Origin: Mesorhizobium sp. AR02
GTDB taxonomy: Bacteria; Pseudomonadota; Alphaproteobacteria; Rhizobiales; Rhizobiaceae
Reading direction: 5' to 3'
Length of the DNA stretch: 64,000 bases
NCBI RefSeq assembly: GCF_024746835.1
Contig: NZ_CP080531.1
Coordinates: 7,398,001 to 7,462,000 of the forward strand
In this document: positions 17,169 through 25,652 of the stretch, one piece after another
Position numbering within the stretch: the first letter of the stretch is position 1
How the letters are laid out: each line of letters opens with the position of its first letter
The notes under the pieces: model-generated
Database searches by the model: none
Seen by the model: only the letters and a program-made list of their open reading frames with translations
Told to the model about the DNA's origin: nothing
Position numbers and translations under genes: made by a program

Positions 17169-18405
17169 TTCCTCCCCCCTCAAGCCCGGCAAGTTCAGCG
17201 ACCACATCAAGCAGGATGTTGGCGCCAGCAACAAGCTCGGCATCTTCGGTGTGCTCATGCGGACTGTGGCTGATGCCTCCGGCGCTCGGCACGAAGATCA
17301 TCGCCGCCGGCGCGATGCGCGCGATCATCTGCGCGTCATGGCCGGCGCCCGAGGTCATGCGCCGCGAGGCAAGCCCGCGCTTCTTCGCTGCGGCTTCGAT
17401 CAGTTCGACGACCTGCCCGTCGAAAACAACCGGCTCGAAGCGCGCCAGCCTTTCGACCGTCACGATGATGCCCTCGGCGGCGAGCTGTTGCAGAAAGGCC
17501 GCCAGCACCGCCTCCTGCGCCTGCAAGCGCTGCTCGTCGGGATCGCGCAGATCGACGGTGAAGACGGCGCGTGATGGAATGACGTTGATGGCGTTCGGTT
17601 CGAAGCGCATCGTGCCGACGGTAACAACCGTTGGCGAATTGGACGCCGCTGCCCGGTCATGCAGGAAGGTGACGACGCGTGCCGCCGCGTATCCGGCGTC
17701 GCAGCGCATCGACATCGGCGTGGTGCCAGCATGGTTGGCGACACCATCCAGGGTGATGCGCTGCCAGGAAATCCCCTGCAGCGTTTCCACCGCGCCGATC
17801 GGAATGCCTTCGCGCTGCAGAACCGGCCCCTGTTCGATATGCAGTTCGAGATAGAGGTGCGGCTTGAGAAAACCGGGGGCGCGGTCGCCGGCATAGCCGA
17901 TGCGGGCGAGTTCCTGCCCGAGCGTGCTGCCGTCGGTTCCGATGGCGGCGAGTGCCGCCTCGACATCGACGCCGCCGGCATGGACCAGCGACCCCATCAT
18001 GTCGGGAGAAAAGCGCACGCCTTCCTCATTGGTGAAGGCAGCGACAGCGAGCGGGCGTGACGGCGAGAGGCCGGAGGCCTTCAGCGTCTCGATCACCTCC
18101 AGCCCGGCAAGCACGCCGTAGCAGCCATCATAGACACCGGCGTCGATGACGGTGTCGATATGCGAGCCGATGAGCAGCGGTGCCTCGCCTGCATTGTCGG
18201 CACTTTGCCAGATGCCGAAGATGTTGCCGATGCGGTCGATGGCGACATCGAGCCCGGCCTGGCGCAGCCAGCCGACGAGGAGGTCGCGGCCCTGCCTGTC
18301 GGTGTCGGAAGCGGCCAGCCTGCTCAGCCTGCCCTCACCGTCGCGGCCAACGGCGCCGAGTTCACGGATGCGATGGAGCAGGCGCTGTGCGTCGATCGCG
18401 ATCAT
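17161..18405 (-). CDS. Zn-dependent N-carbamoyl-amino-acid/allantoate-type amidohydrolase
   Basis: A 414-residue enzyme of the M20 amidase/hydantoinase-carbamoylase group. Seen: LLIGSHIDTVIDAGVYDGCYGVLAG (first metal ligands, about residues 80-100), the FTNEEGVRF acidic motif, LELHIEQGPVLQ, the dimer-face ITLDGVANHAGTTPM, and the C-terminal MTSGAGHDAQ and GGISHSPHEHT ligands. These are hallmarks of N-carbamoyl-L-amino-acid hydrolase, ureidoglycolate and allantoate amidohydrolases, which hydrolyse N-carbamoyl or ureido groups. It overlaps the ammonia-lyase stop by four bases (18402-18405) and the downstream amidohydrolase start by eight. Context suggests action on an N-substituted diaminopropionate or similar amino acid rather than on allantoin; no other purine genes are nearby. 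Confidence 0.87.
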   Translation of the reverse strand: MIAIDAQRLLHRIRELGAVGRDGEGRLSRLAASDTDRQGRDLLVGWLRQAGLDVAIDRIGNIFGIWQSADNAGEAPLLIGSHIDTVIDAGVYDGCYGVLAGLEVIETLKASGLSPSRPLAVAAFTNEEGVRFSPDMMGSLVHAGGVDVEAALAAIGTDGSTLGQELARIGYAGDRAPGFLKPHLYLELHIEQGPVLQREGIPIGAVETLQGISWQRITLDGVANHAGTTPMSMRCDAGYAAARVVTFLHDRAAASNSPTVVTVGTMRFEPNAINVIPSRAVFTVDLRDPDEQRLQAQEAVLAAFLQQLAAEGIIVTVERLARFEPVVFDGQVVELIEAAAKKRGLASRRMTSGAGHDAQMIARIAPAAMIFVPSAGGISHSPHEHTEDAELVAGANILLDVVAELAGLEGGGNG

Positions 18406-19640
18406 GATGTCGCCTCGGCAGCGAGCTTGCCGGCCAGCACGTCGGCCGGGCTCATGCCGACCAGTTCGGCATAGCGATGCGGGTCGGTGGCGCCTTCGGT
18501 GTTGATCACCAGCACGCGGGATTTGCCGTCGAGACCGAGACCCGTCTTGTTTCCGGCCATTGCCCTGATCAGTCCGGCCAGGCCGACGCCGCCGCTCTCG
18601 CCGGCGACGATCACCGGATCGCTGCCGGCCGGCCGTGCCAGCCGTCGCATCACCGCGATGGCATCATCCTCGTCCACGGTCATGAAGGCGTCGGCGACAC
18701 GCGCCAGCACGCGCCAGGCGACTTGCGAGGCTTCATAGCATTCAAGCATGGCCATGACAGTCGGCTGGTCGTGCGCGGCCTTGACCACATGCCCTGCCCG
18801 GGCAGCCGCGACAACGCAGGCCGCGCGTGCCGGCTCGACGACAATGAAGGTTGGCCTGGCGTCGCCGAGCACGATGGCGAGATGGCCGGCCACCGCGGCT
18901 GCAATGCCGCCGACGCCTGCCTGGACGAAGACGTGGGTCGGCGGTTCACGGAGCTGGCGCAGCGCTTCGCGCACGATCGCCGTATAGCCTTGCATCACAA
19001 GGCCAGGAATGCGCTCATAGCCGGGCCACGACGTATCCGACACCACGGTCCAGCCTTTTTCGGCCGCGACCTTGGCGGCCTGCCGGACCGAGTCGTCATA
19101 ATTGCCCTCGACACGGACCATCTCCGCGCCATAGCGGGCGATTGCGACGATCCGCTCGTCGCTGACGCCGGCATGGACAAAGATCACGGCCCTGGCGCCG
19201 GCAAGCTCGGCGCCTTGCGCAACAGAGCGGCCGTGATTGCCGTCGGTGGCGCAGGCAAAAGTCATCTTTGCCGCGACCGCGCGAACATCGTCCCGATTGA
19301 GATCCTCGACATCGACAGGGCCGCCAAGGCGCTTGCCTGCCTCCTCCAGCACAAGGCGGAACACAGCGTAGGCGCCGCCCAGCGCCTTGAAGCTGCCAAG
19401 GCCGAGACGAAAGCCCTCATCCTTGACATGCAGCGCAGCGAGGCCGAGTTCGCCCGCCAGCGCCGGCAGCGCGTGCAGCGGGGTCATCAAATGATTGTCG
19501 CGATGGGCGAGGAAGCGCTCGACCGTGTCGGCCCCGGCAATCCCAAGGGTTTCGGCATCGACCGCATCAAGCGGCTTACCGTGCAGAGCATTGCGATTGG
19601 GCAGGAACACTGGCGCCTCCTTGGCAGTCAGCGAGAACAT
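18402..19640 (-). CDS. dpaL: diaminopropionate ammonia-lyase (PLP)
   Basis: A 412-residue PLP enzyme that converts 2,3-diaminopropionate to pyruvate and ammonia. Family cues: TPLHALPALAGELGL, then VKDEGFRLGLGSFKALGGAYAV with the PLP lysine in SFKALGG (about residue 78), the phosphate/substrate motif ATDGNHGRSVA, VQAGVGGIAAA and the C-terminal VINTEGATDP. This is the YgeX pattern rather than generic threonine dehydratase. The start at 19640 (MFSLTAKEAPVFLPN) is chosen by family length; the ribosome site is weak and the frame is open further upstream. It is the first gene of an operon with two M20 hydrolases and is divergent from an Lrp-type regulator 43 bases away, which most likely controls it. 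In E. coli the ygeX region also pairs with an M20 gene (ygeY). Confidence 0.88.
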   Translation of the reverse strand: MFSLTAKEAPVFLPNRNALHGKPLDAVDAETLGIAGADTVERFLAHRDNHLMTPLHALPALAGELGLAALHVKDEGFRLGLGSFKALGGAYAVFRLVLEEAGKRLGGPVDVEDLNRDDVRAVAAKMTFACATDGNHGRSVAQGAELAGARAVIFVHAGVSDERIVAIARYGAEMVRVEGNYDDSVRQAAKVAAEKGWTVVSDTSWPGYERIPGLVMQGYTAIVREALRQLREPPTHVFVQAGVGGIAAAVAGHLAIVLGDARPTFIVVEPARAACVVAAARAGHVVKAAHDQPTVMAMLECYEASQVAWRVLARVADAFMTVDEDDAIAVMRRLARPAGSDPVIVAGESGGVGLAGLIRAMAGNKTGLGLDGKSRVLVINTEGATDPHRYAELVGMSPADVLAGKLAAEATS

Positions 19641-19683
19641 ATTGCAGGACAGGCGCAAAGAGCGCTGTAATTGAGCCTCCAAA

Positions 19684-20193
19684 ATGCAAGTTTGTTTCGC
19701 CGGGATATCTCCTTTGCCTCCATCGCCACCGTCACTCGACAGTTTCGATCTAGCCATCCTTGCCATCCTGCAGCGGGACAACACGACGCCGCAGCGGCTG
19801 ATCGGCGAAGCGGTGAACCTGTCGGCGCCGGCGGTGCAGCGCCGCATCAAGCGCATGGAACAGACCGGCGTCATCGCAAGCAATGTCGCGGTCATCGAAC
19901 CCACGGCGGTCGGCCAGCCCATCACCATCTTCGTCGAAGTGGAGTTGGAAAGCGAACGCACCGAGCTGATCGACGCCGCCAAGCGGCAATTCTCGGAAAC
20001 GCCTGAAGTGCAGCAATGCTATTATGTCACCGGCGAAGCCGACTTCATCCTCGTCATCACCGTGGCCGATATGGGTGCCTACGAGGCGCTGACGCGAAAA
20101 CTGTTCTTCGGCAGCAACAATGTCCGGAAGTTCCGCACCTTCGTCGCCATGGACCGGGTCAAGGTCGGGCTGACGGTGCCGCTGCCGGATTGA
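19684..20193 (+). CDS. Lrp/AsnC-family transcriptional regulator
   Basis: A 169-residue regulator. Residues of about 18-75 are the winged helix (LDSFDLAILAILQRDNTTPQRLIGEAVNLS, VQRRIKRMEQTGVI) and residues of about 85-160 the RAM ligand-binding domain (TIFVEVELES, CYYVTGEADFILVITVADMGAYEALTRKLFF). Such proteins sense amino acids and control adjacent catabolic genes. It is divergent from the diaminopropionate ammonia-lyase operon with only 43 bases between starts, so its operator must overlap both promoters. Start at the ATG 19684; the first 17 residues are proline-rich, and a start at 19729 or later cannot be excluded. Confidence 0.9.
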   Translation: MQVCFAGISPLPPSPPSLDSFDLAILAILQRDNTTPQRLIGEAVNLSAPAVQRRIKRMEQTGVIASNVAVIEPTAVGQPITIFVEVELESERTELIDAAKRQFSETPEVQQCYYVTGEADFILVITVADMGAYEALTRKLFFGSNNVRKFRTFVAMDRVKVGLTVPLPD

Positions 20194-20273
20194 GCCTTGC
20201 CGGTAGGCAAGCCCCAGTCCGTCCCGCCATGCTTTTGACATTCTCAGGACGCGAATTGAGCTGGGAGGCGCGC

Positions 20274-21416
20274 TTGGAAGACACCACGACGGTTGCGATC
20301 ATCGGTGCCGGGCCGGCGGGCCTGGCCGTTGCCGCATGCCTGCGACAGGCTGGGGTCGACTTCATCATCATCGAAAAAGAGCAGCAGGCCGCGCCCGCCT
20401 GGCGGCGCCATTACGAGCGCGTCCACCTGCACACGACCAAGCGCTATTCGTCCCTCCCCTTCGTGCCGTTCCCGAAGCACTATCCACGTTATGTGCCGCG
20501 CGATCTCTTCGTCGAATATCTCGATGCCTATGGGCAGCGCTTCGACCTGCGGCCCCGGTTTGGAGAAACGGTGAAAGCGGTGACCCGGGCAGGTCGCGGC
20601 TGGCGTGTGGACACGACATCCGGCCCGTTGCGCGCCAAACATGTGGTGATTGCGTCAGGCTACAATGCCGAGCCGTTGAGGCCCGGATTTGCGGGCATCG
20701 ACACTTTCGCGGGCAAGACACTGCACAGCGCCGACTATCGCAATGCCGTGCCTTTTGCCGGTCAGTCGGTGCTGGTCATCGGCATGGGCAACACGGGTGC
20801 CGAGATTGCGCTTGATCTGGCGGAAAACGGCGCACAACCGACGATTTCCGTGCGTGGCGGCGTTCACATCGTGCCGCGCGAATTGTTCGGCGTGCCCATC
20901 CAGATGGTCGGCATGGCGACGCGCCTGGGGCCGCAACGCGTCAACGACTTTCTTTTCCCGATCATTCTCGACCTGGTGCTGGGCAGGCTGGAAAAATATG
21001 GGCTCAGACGGCCGGGACAGGGACTGCTGGAACAGATTGCGATTGCATCGCGCATTCCGGTGATCGACGTGGGCACCATCGGCAAGATCCGCGAAGGCGC
21101 GATCAAGGTTGTGCCTGACATCGCCGAGATTTCGGAACGCGGCGTCCGTTTCGCCGACGGCAAACACAGCGAGTTCGACGCGATCATCTTCGCCACCGGT
21201 TTCCGGCCGGGCTATGCTGAATTCCTCGAGCCAGGCATCCAGCCGGACCGCAGCGGCGTTACCGCGCAAGCTTCGGATCTCGGCCTCTACCTCATTGGTT
21301 TCCACAATGCAGTCACTGGATTGCTGCGCGAAATCGGGATCGAAGCCCAGGCGATCGCCGACGATGTCCGGTACCGGCTGAACAGGAAAAAGGCGGCTGA
21401 AATCCTGCCAGTATAG
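20274..21416 (+). CDS. FAD/NADPH-dependent flavin monooxygenase-like protein
   Basis: A 380-residue two-dinucleotide-fold flavoprotein. The FAD motif is VAIIGAGPAGLAVAACL near the N terminus, the NADPH motif is VLVIGMGNTGAEIALDLA mid-protein, and the second FAD contact is DAIIFATGFRPGY near the C terminus. The family includes YUC-type, Baeyer-Villiger-like and other class B monooxygenases, and some members are disulfide-type reductases; the substrate is not known. I choose the TTG at 20274, preceded by GGGAGG, because it places the GAGPAG motif as near to the start as the family expects. An ATG at 20229 gives 15 more residues but has no ribosome site. It follows the Lrp gene and is convergent with the molybdoenzyme gene. 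Confidence 0.85.
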   Translation: MEDTTTVAIIGAGPAGLAVAACLRQAGVDFIIIEKEQQAAPAWRRHYERVHLHTTKRYSSLPFVPFPKHYPRYVPRDLFVEYLDAYGQRFDLRPRFGETVKAVTRAGRGWRVDTTSGPLRAKHVVIASGYNAEPLRPGFAGIDTFAGKTLHSADYRNAVPFAGQSVLVIGMGNTGAEIALDLAENGAQPTISVRGGVHIVPRELFGVPIQMVGMATRLGPQRVNDFLFPIILDLVLGRLEKYGLRRPGQGLLEQIAIASRIPVIDVGTIGKIREGAIKVVPDIAEISERGVRFADGKHSEFDAIIFATGFRPGYAEFLEPGIQPDRSGVTAQASDLGLYLIGFHNAVTGLLREIGIEAQAIADDVRYRLNRKKAAEILPV

Positions 21417-21448
21417 TCGGCCCCAGACGGCCGACGCGCTCGCCCACC

Positions 21449-23557
21449 TCAACTTGCCTTGCGCAACCAGACCTTGTTGTCGTGGAAGGCGGCGCCGCCA
21501 TAGGGTGCCGGCGCGTCGGCGCCGGTGAGCACGTTGATGCCCTCGCCGCGCTCATGGGCGCTGTTTGGCCAGATGCCTTCGGCGATCACCACGCCGCGCT
21601 TGATGCCGTCGAAGAATTTCGCGTGCAGCACCAGGTCGCCGCGCCGGTTGCCGACCTCGACACGATCGCCATCGGCAAGCCCGAGGTCCGCCGCATCGTC
21701 GGGATGCAGGAGCAGCACCGGCCTGCCTTCCTTTTCCTTCGACACCGGCGTCTCGGCAAAGGTCGAGTTGAGGAAGTTGCGCGCCGGCGATGTCGTCAGC
21801 CGGAACGGATGCGCCTCGTCCGCCACTTCGATCAGATCGACATGGTCGGGAAACTCGGGTAGCCGTTCCACCGGCCCGAACAGGCCCATGCTCTTCGGCG
21901 GCCGGTTGGGAGCCGCCTGACCGGTCCAGTCGGCGCGGAAGCGGAATTTTCCATCCGCGTGGCCGAAGCCTTTGATGAAATGCGCGGTCTCGAAATCCGG
22001 CTGCAGATCGAGCCATTTTTGCTCTTTCAAGCTGTCGAAGCTGCCCAGCCCGCGCTTGCCGAGAATGATGTCGATATGCTGCTGCTCGGTGAGGCCAAAG
22101 CCCGGGCGGTCGGCGACCCCCAGGCGCTCGGCCAGCTGCTCGATGACGAAATGGTTGGTGCGCGGCCCTTCCGGCGGCTCGATCAGCTTCGGCCCCAGCG
22201 TGATGTGCTGGTTGCCGCCGCCCTTGTAGACGTCGTCGTGCTCGAGGAACATCGTTGCCGGCAGCACGACATCGGCCAGCTTGGCGGTGTCGGTCATGAA
22301 CTGCTCGTGCACGCAAGTGAACAGGTCGTCGCGCAGAAAGCCCTGCTTCACCAGCCGCTGCTCGGGCGCGACATTCACCGGATTGGTGTTCTGGATCAGC
22401 ATCGCCGTCACCGGCGGCCCGCCATAGAGCGCGTCGCTGGCGCCGGTCAGCACCGGGCCGATGCGCGAATGGTCGAGATAGCGGATCGTGGGATCGCGCA
22501 TCCTGGAGCCTTCCAGCACCTCCTGGTTGAGCTTGAAGATGCCGGAATTCGAATGGAAGGCGCCGCCGCCTTCATACTGCCAGCTGCCGGTGACCGCGGC
22601 GATGCAGGAGGCGGCGTGCATGTTGACGGCGCCGTTGCGCTGGCGGGCAAAGCCGTAGCCGAGGCGGAAATAGGTTTTCTTCGTCGTGCCAACCAAGCGC
22701 GCGAAGGCCTCGATTTCGGTGACGCCAAGGCCGGTAACTGCAGAGGCCCATTCCGGCGTACGCGTCTTGAGATGCGCTTCCAACCCCTTCGGGTCGTCGG
22801 TGTATTTCGAGAGATAGACGCGGTCGGCCAGGCCCTCCCTGAACAGCACATGCATGACCGCGCAAGCCAGCGCGCCGTCGGTGCCGGGCTTCAGCACGAG
22901 GCCCATGTCGGCCTGCTTCATGGTCGCGTTTTCATAGACGTCGATGACGACGATCCTGGCGCCGCGCTCCTTGCGCGCCTTGATGGCGTGGGTCATCACA
23001 TTGACCTGGGTGACCACGGCATTGGTGCCCCAGATCACCACGCAGTCGGATTTCGCCATTTCACGCGGATCCGGCCCGCGCAAGGCGCCTGCCCCCATCA
23101 TCCAGCCGGTCCAGGCGAGATTGGTGCAGATCGAGCCGAAGAAGCCTGAGTACTTTTTCGCGTGACGAAGCCGGTCGATGCCGTCGCGCTGCACCAGCCC
23201 CATCGTGCCGGCATAGAAATAGGGCCAGACCGTCTCCGAGCCGTATTTTGCCTCGGCGGCGATGAATTTTTCGGCGACGAGGTCGAGTGCGGCCTCCCAA
23301 CTCGCTTCCTTCCAGGCGCCATCGCCCTTGGCGCCGGCGCGGATCAGCGGCTTCAGCAGCCGGTCGGGGTGGTGGACGCGGTCGGCATAGCGCGCAACCT
23401 TGGCGCAGACCACGCCCGATGTGTAGCTGTTGGCCTTGGCGCCATGGACGCGGCCGATGCGATTGCCATCGAGCAGTTCGACCTCGAGCGCACAGGTCGA
23501 CGGGCAATCATGCGGACAGGCCGAATGGCCGATGCGGAGCTTGGCGTGCTGGTTCAT
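21449..23557 (-). CDS. molybdopterin oxidoreductase (DMSO reductase superfamily)
   Basis: A 702-residue single-subunit molybdoenzyme. The N terminus holds a [4Fe-4S] motif, CPHDCPSTCALEV with a fourth Cys in GVVCAKVARY, then the molybdopterin-binding body (YFYAGTMGLVQRDGIDRLRHA, VVIWGTNAVVTQVNVMTHA, MLIQNTNPVNVAPEQ) and a C-terminal cofactor domain (FRLTTSPARNFLNSTFAE, LHPDDAADLGLADGDRVEV). There is no twin-arginine signal peptide, so the enzyme should be cytoplasmic. No ferredoxin-like or membrane-anchor subunit gene is adjacent, so the electron partner is unknown. The pattern matches the BisC-like oxidoreductases with unassigned substrate rather than nitrate reductase or formate dehydrogenase. 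Confidence 0.88.
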   Translation of the reverse strand: MNQHAKLRIGHSACPHDCPSTCALEVELLDGNRIGRVHGAKANSYTSGVVCAKVARYADRVHHPDRLLKPLIRAGAKGDGAWKEASWEAALDLVAEKFIAAEAKYGSETVWPYFYAGTMGLVQRDGIDRLRHAKKYSGFFGSICTNLAWTGWMMGAGALRGPDPREMAKSDCVVIWGTNAVVTQVNVMTHAIKARKERGARIVVIDVYENATMKQADMGLVLKPGTDGALACAVMHVLFREGLADRVYLSKYTDDPKGLEAHLKTRTPEWASAVTGLGVTEIEAFARLVGTTKKTYFRLGYGFARQRNGAVNMHAASCIAAVTGSWQYEGGGAFHSNSGIFKLNQEVLEGSRMRDPTIRYLDHSRIGPVLTGASDALYGGPPVTAMLIQNTNPVNVAPEQRLVKQGFLRDDLFTCVHEQFMTDTAKLADVVLPATMFLEHDDVYKGGGNQHITLGPKLIEPPEGPRTNHFVIEQLAERLGVADRPGFGLTEQQHIDIILGKRGLGSFDSLKEQKWLDLQPDFETAHFIKGFGHADGKFRFRADWTGQAAPNRPPKSMGLFGPVERLPEFPDHVDLIEVADEAHPFRLTTSPARNFLNSTFAETPVSKEKEGRPVLLLHPDDAADLGLADGDRVEVGNRRGDLVLHAKFFDGIKRGVVIAEGIWPNSAHERGEGINVLTGADAPAPYGGAAFHDNKVWLRKAS

Positions 23558-23660
23558 GGGGTGAGGTTAGCTGGTTCCGAACGTGGCGTGTAGGGCCAGA
23601 TTTGCCTACAAACTGCCTTTGGGAGATGTCTTTCCACCTGATATGGCGCTGCTGCGGTTC

Positions 23661-23771
23661 ACCCTCCCCTTGATGGGGAGGGTCGGCGCATAGCGCCGGG
23701 GTGGGGTGAACCGCCGCGCTGCCCCACCCCGCTCCGCTTCGCGGATCGACCCTCCCCACAAGGGGGAGGGT
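23661..23771. repeat. mosaic of five palindromes (intergenic repeat)
   Basis: Five hairpins in 111 bases: ACCCTCCCC-TTGAT-GGGGAGGGT (23661-23683), CGGCGC-ATA-GCGCCG (23684-23698), GGGGTGGGG...CCCCACCCC (23698-23730), TCCGC-TTC-GCGGA (23733-23745) and ACCCTCCCC-ACAAG-GGGGAGGGT (23749-23771). First and last hairpins share identical arms, so the whole block can also fold end to end. It begins three bases after the ABC-F stop on the minus strand and may serve as its terminator. It looks like the interspersed palindromic elements of rhizobial genomes. Confidence 0.75.
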
Positions 23772-23774
23772 AAA

Positions 23775-25652
23775 TCACTCCGCCGTGCCTTCCTCATATT
23801 CGGCCGACATGGTCAGCCATTTTTCCTCGTGGCCGGCGAGCGTCTGGGCGAGCTGCGAGCGCTCCTTGGCTAGGCGTGTCGCGGTCGAGGGATCCTTTTC
23901 GTAGATCGCCGGGTTGGCCAGTTCATCCTCGATGCCGTCGATGCGTTTGCGGATGCGGTCCATCAGCGCTTCGGTGGCGCGGATTTCCTTGGCCAGCGGT
24001 TCGAAGGCGGCGCGGCGCGCTGCCGCATCGCGGCGGCGGTCGGCTTTCGACGCCTTGTCCGCCTCGCGCTTGCCGCGGCGGTCGCCGGACACGCCGGTGA
24101 CCAGCGTCTTGTAGTCCTCCAGGTCGCCATCATACGGGTTGACCGCGCCGTCCTTGACCAGCCACAGCCGATCGGCCGTCGCCTCCAGGAGATGGCGGTC
24201 GTGCGAGATCAGGATCACGGCGCCGGGAAATTCGTTCAGCGCATGGATCAGCGATTCGCGGCTGTCGATGTCGAGATGGTTGGTCGGCTCGTCGAGGATG
24301 AACAGGTTCGGCCCCTCGAAGGCCGACAGGCCCATCAGAAGGCGCGCCTTCTCGCCGCCGGACAAGTCCTTGGCGGGCGTATTCATCTTCTCGGTGGTGA
24401 GACCAAACTGAGCAACGCGGCCGCGCACCTTGGATTCCGGCGCTTCCGGCATCAGCCGGCGCACATGCTCATAGGCGTTTTCCTCCGGCCGCAGGTCATC
24501 GAGCTGGTGCTGGGCGAAGATCGCCACCTTCAGCCCGGGCGCCACCGTCATCGTGCCGCTCTCCTGCTTGAGCCGGCCGGACAGCAGTTTGGCGAAGGTC
24601 GACTTGCCGTTGCCGTTGGCGCCGAGCAGCGCGATGCGGTCGTCGGCGTCGATGCGCAGCGTCATCTTCTTCAGGATCGGCTGCCCTTCGGTATAGCCGA
24701 CATTGACGTTGTTCAGCGCTACGATCGGTGACGCCACCGTCTTCACCGGTTCCGGGAAGGAGAACGGCCGCACCGAATCGTTCACGATGGCCGCGATCGG
24801 CTTCATCTTCTCCAGCGCCTTGATGCGCGACTGCGCCTGCCTCGCCTTGGAGGCCTTGGCGCGGAAGCGTTCGACAAAGGATTCCATATGCTTACGGGCG
24901 GCTTCCTGCTTGACGCGGCCCTTTTCCTGCAATTCCTTCTGCTCGGTGTACTGGCGCTCGAACTGGTCATAGCCGCCGCGCCAGAAGGTCAGCTTCTTCT
25001 GGTCGAGATGGACAATCGAGTTGACGGCCCGGTTGAGCAGGTCGCGATCGTGCGAAATCAGCAGAACTGTGTGCGGATATTTCGACACGTAGTTTTCCAG
25101 CCACAGCGTGCCTTCGAGGTCGAGATAGTTGGTCGGCTCGTCGAGCAGCAGAAGGTCAGGTTCTGAAAACAACACGGCAGCGAGCGCCACGCGCATGCGC
25201 CAGCCACCGGAGAAGGATGAGGCCGGACGGCGCTGCGCCGCGTCATCGAAGCCGAGACCGGCCAGGATGGTGGCCGCGCGCGACTCGGCGGAATGCGCGT
25301 CGATGTCTGCCAGCCGCATGTGGATGTCGGCGATGCGGTGCGGATCGGTGGCCGTCTTTTCCTCTTCGAGCAGCGCCGTGCGTTCGAGGTCGGCCTTGAG
25401 CACGATCTCGATCAGCGGCTCCTCGGTTCCCGGTGCTTCCTGCGCCACCTGGCCGATACGCGTGTTCTTCGGCAGGCTGATCGAACCGGTCTCGGAGGGA
25501 AAATCGCCGGTGATGGCCTTGAACAGCGTCGTCTTGCCGGTGCCGTTGCGACCGACAAGGCCGGCCTTGGTGCCAGCCGGCAAAGTCAGCGAGGCATGGT
25601 CGAGAAGCAGGCGCCCGGCCATGCGGAGCGAAAGGTCGTTGATGATCAGCAT
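23775..25652 (-). CDS. ABC-F family ATPase (Uup/EttA/YheS-like)
   Basis: A 625-residue soluble protein with two ABC domains in tandem and no membrane segments. Domain 1 has GLVGRNGTGKTTLFKAI, signature SSFSGGWRMRVALA and LLLLDEPTNYLDLEG; domain 2 has ALLGANGNGKSTFAKLL, KDLSGGEKARLLMG and FILDEPTNHLDIDS. Between them is the charged P-site tRNA-interaction linker (about residues 235-320). The C-terminal 90 residues are a charged coiled coil (KADRRRDAAARRAAFEPLAKE). ABC-F proteins act on the ribosome, in translation control or relief of stalls. The start at 25652 gives the family's MLIINDLSLRMAGR opening; an upstream extension is open but not family-like. The sequence does not discriminate cleanly between Uup and YheS subgroups. 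Confidence 0.92.
   Translation of the reverse strand: MLIINDLSLRMAGRLLLDHASLTLPAGTKAGLVGRNGTGKTTLFKAITGDFPSETGSISLPKNTRIGQVAQEAPGTEEPLIEIVLKADLERTALLEEEKTATDPHRIADIHMRLADIDAHSAESRAATILAGLGFDDAAQRRPASSFSGGWRMRVALAAVLFSEPDLLLLDEPTNYLDLEGTLWLENYVSKYPHTVLLISHDRDLLNRAVNSIVHLDQKKLTFWRGGYDQFERQYTEQKELQEKGRVKQEAARKHMESFVERFRAKASKARQAQSRIKALEKMKPIAAIVNDSVRPFSFPEPVKTVASPIVALNNVNVGYTEGQPILKKMTLRIDADDRIALLGANGNGKSTFAKLLSGRLKQESGTMTVAPGLKVAIFAQHQLDDLRPEENAYEHVRRLMPEAPESKVRGRVAQFGLTTEKMNTPAKDLSGGEKARLLMGLSAFEGPNLFILDEPTNHLDIDSRESLIHALNEFPGAVILISHDRHLLEATADRLWLVKDGAVNPYDGDLEDYKTLVTGVSGDRRGKREADKASKADRRRDAAARRAAFEPLAKEIRATEALMDRIRKRIDGIEDELANPAIYEKDPSTATRLAKERSQLAQTLAGHEEKWLTMSAEYEEGTAE

Noticed and set aside
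23661..23771. CRISPR-like array
   Set aside because: The repeats are inverted, not direct, with no regular spacers, and no cas genes are present.
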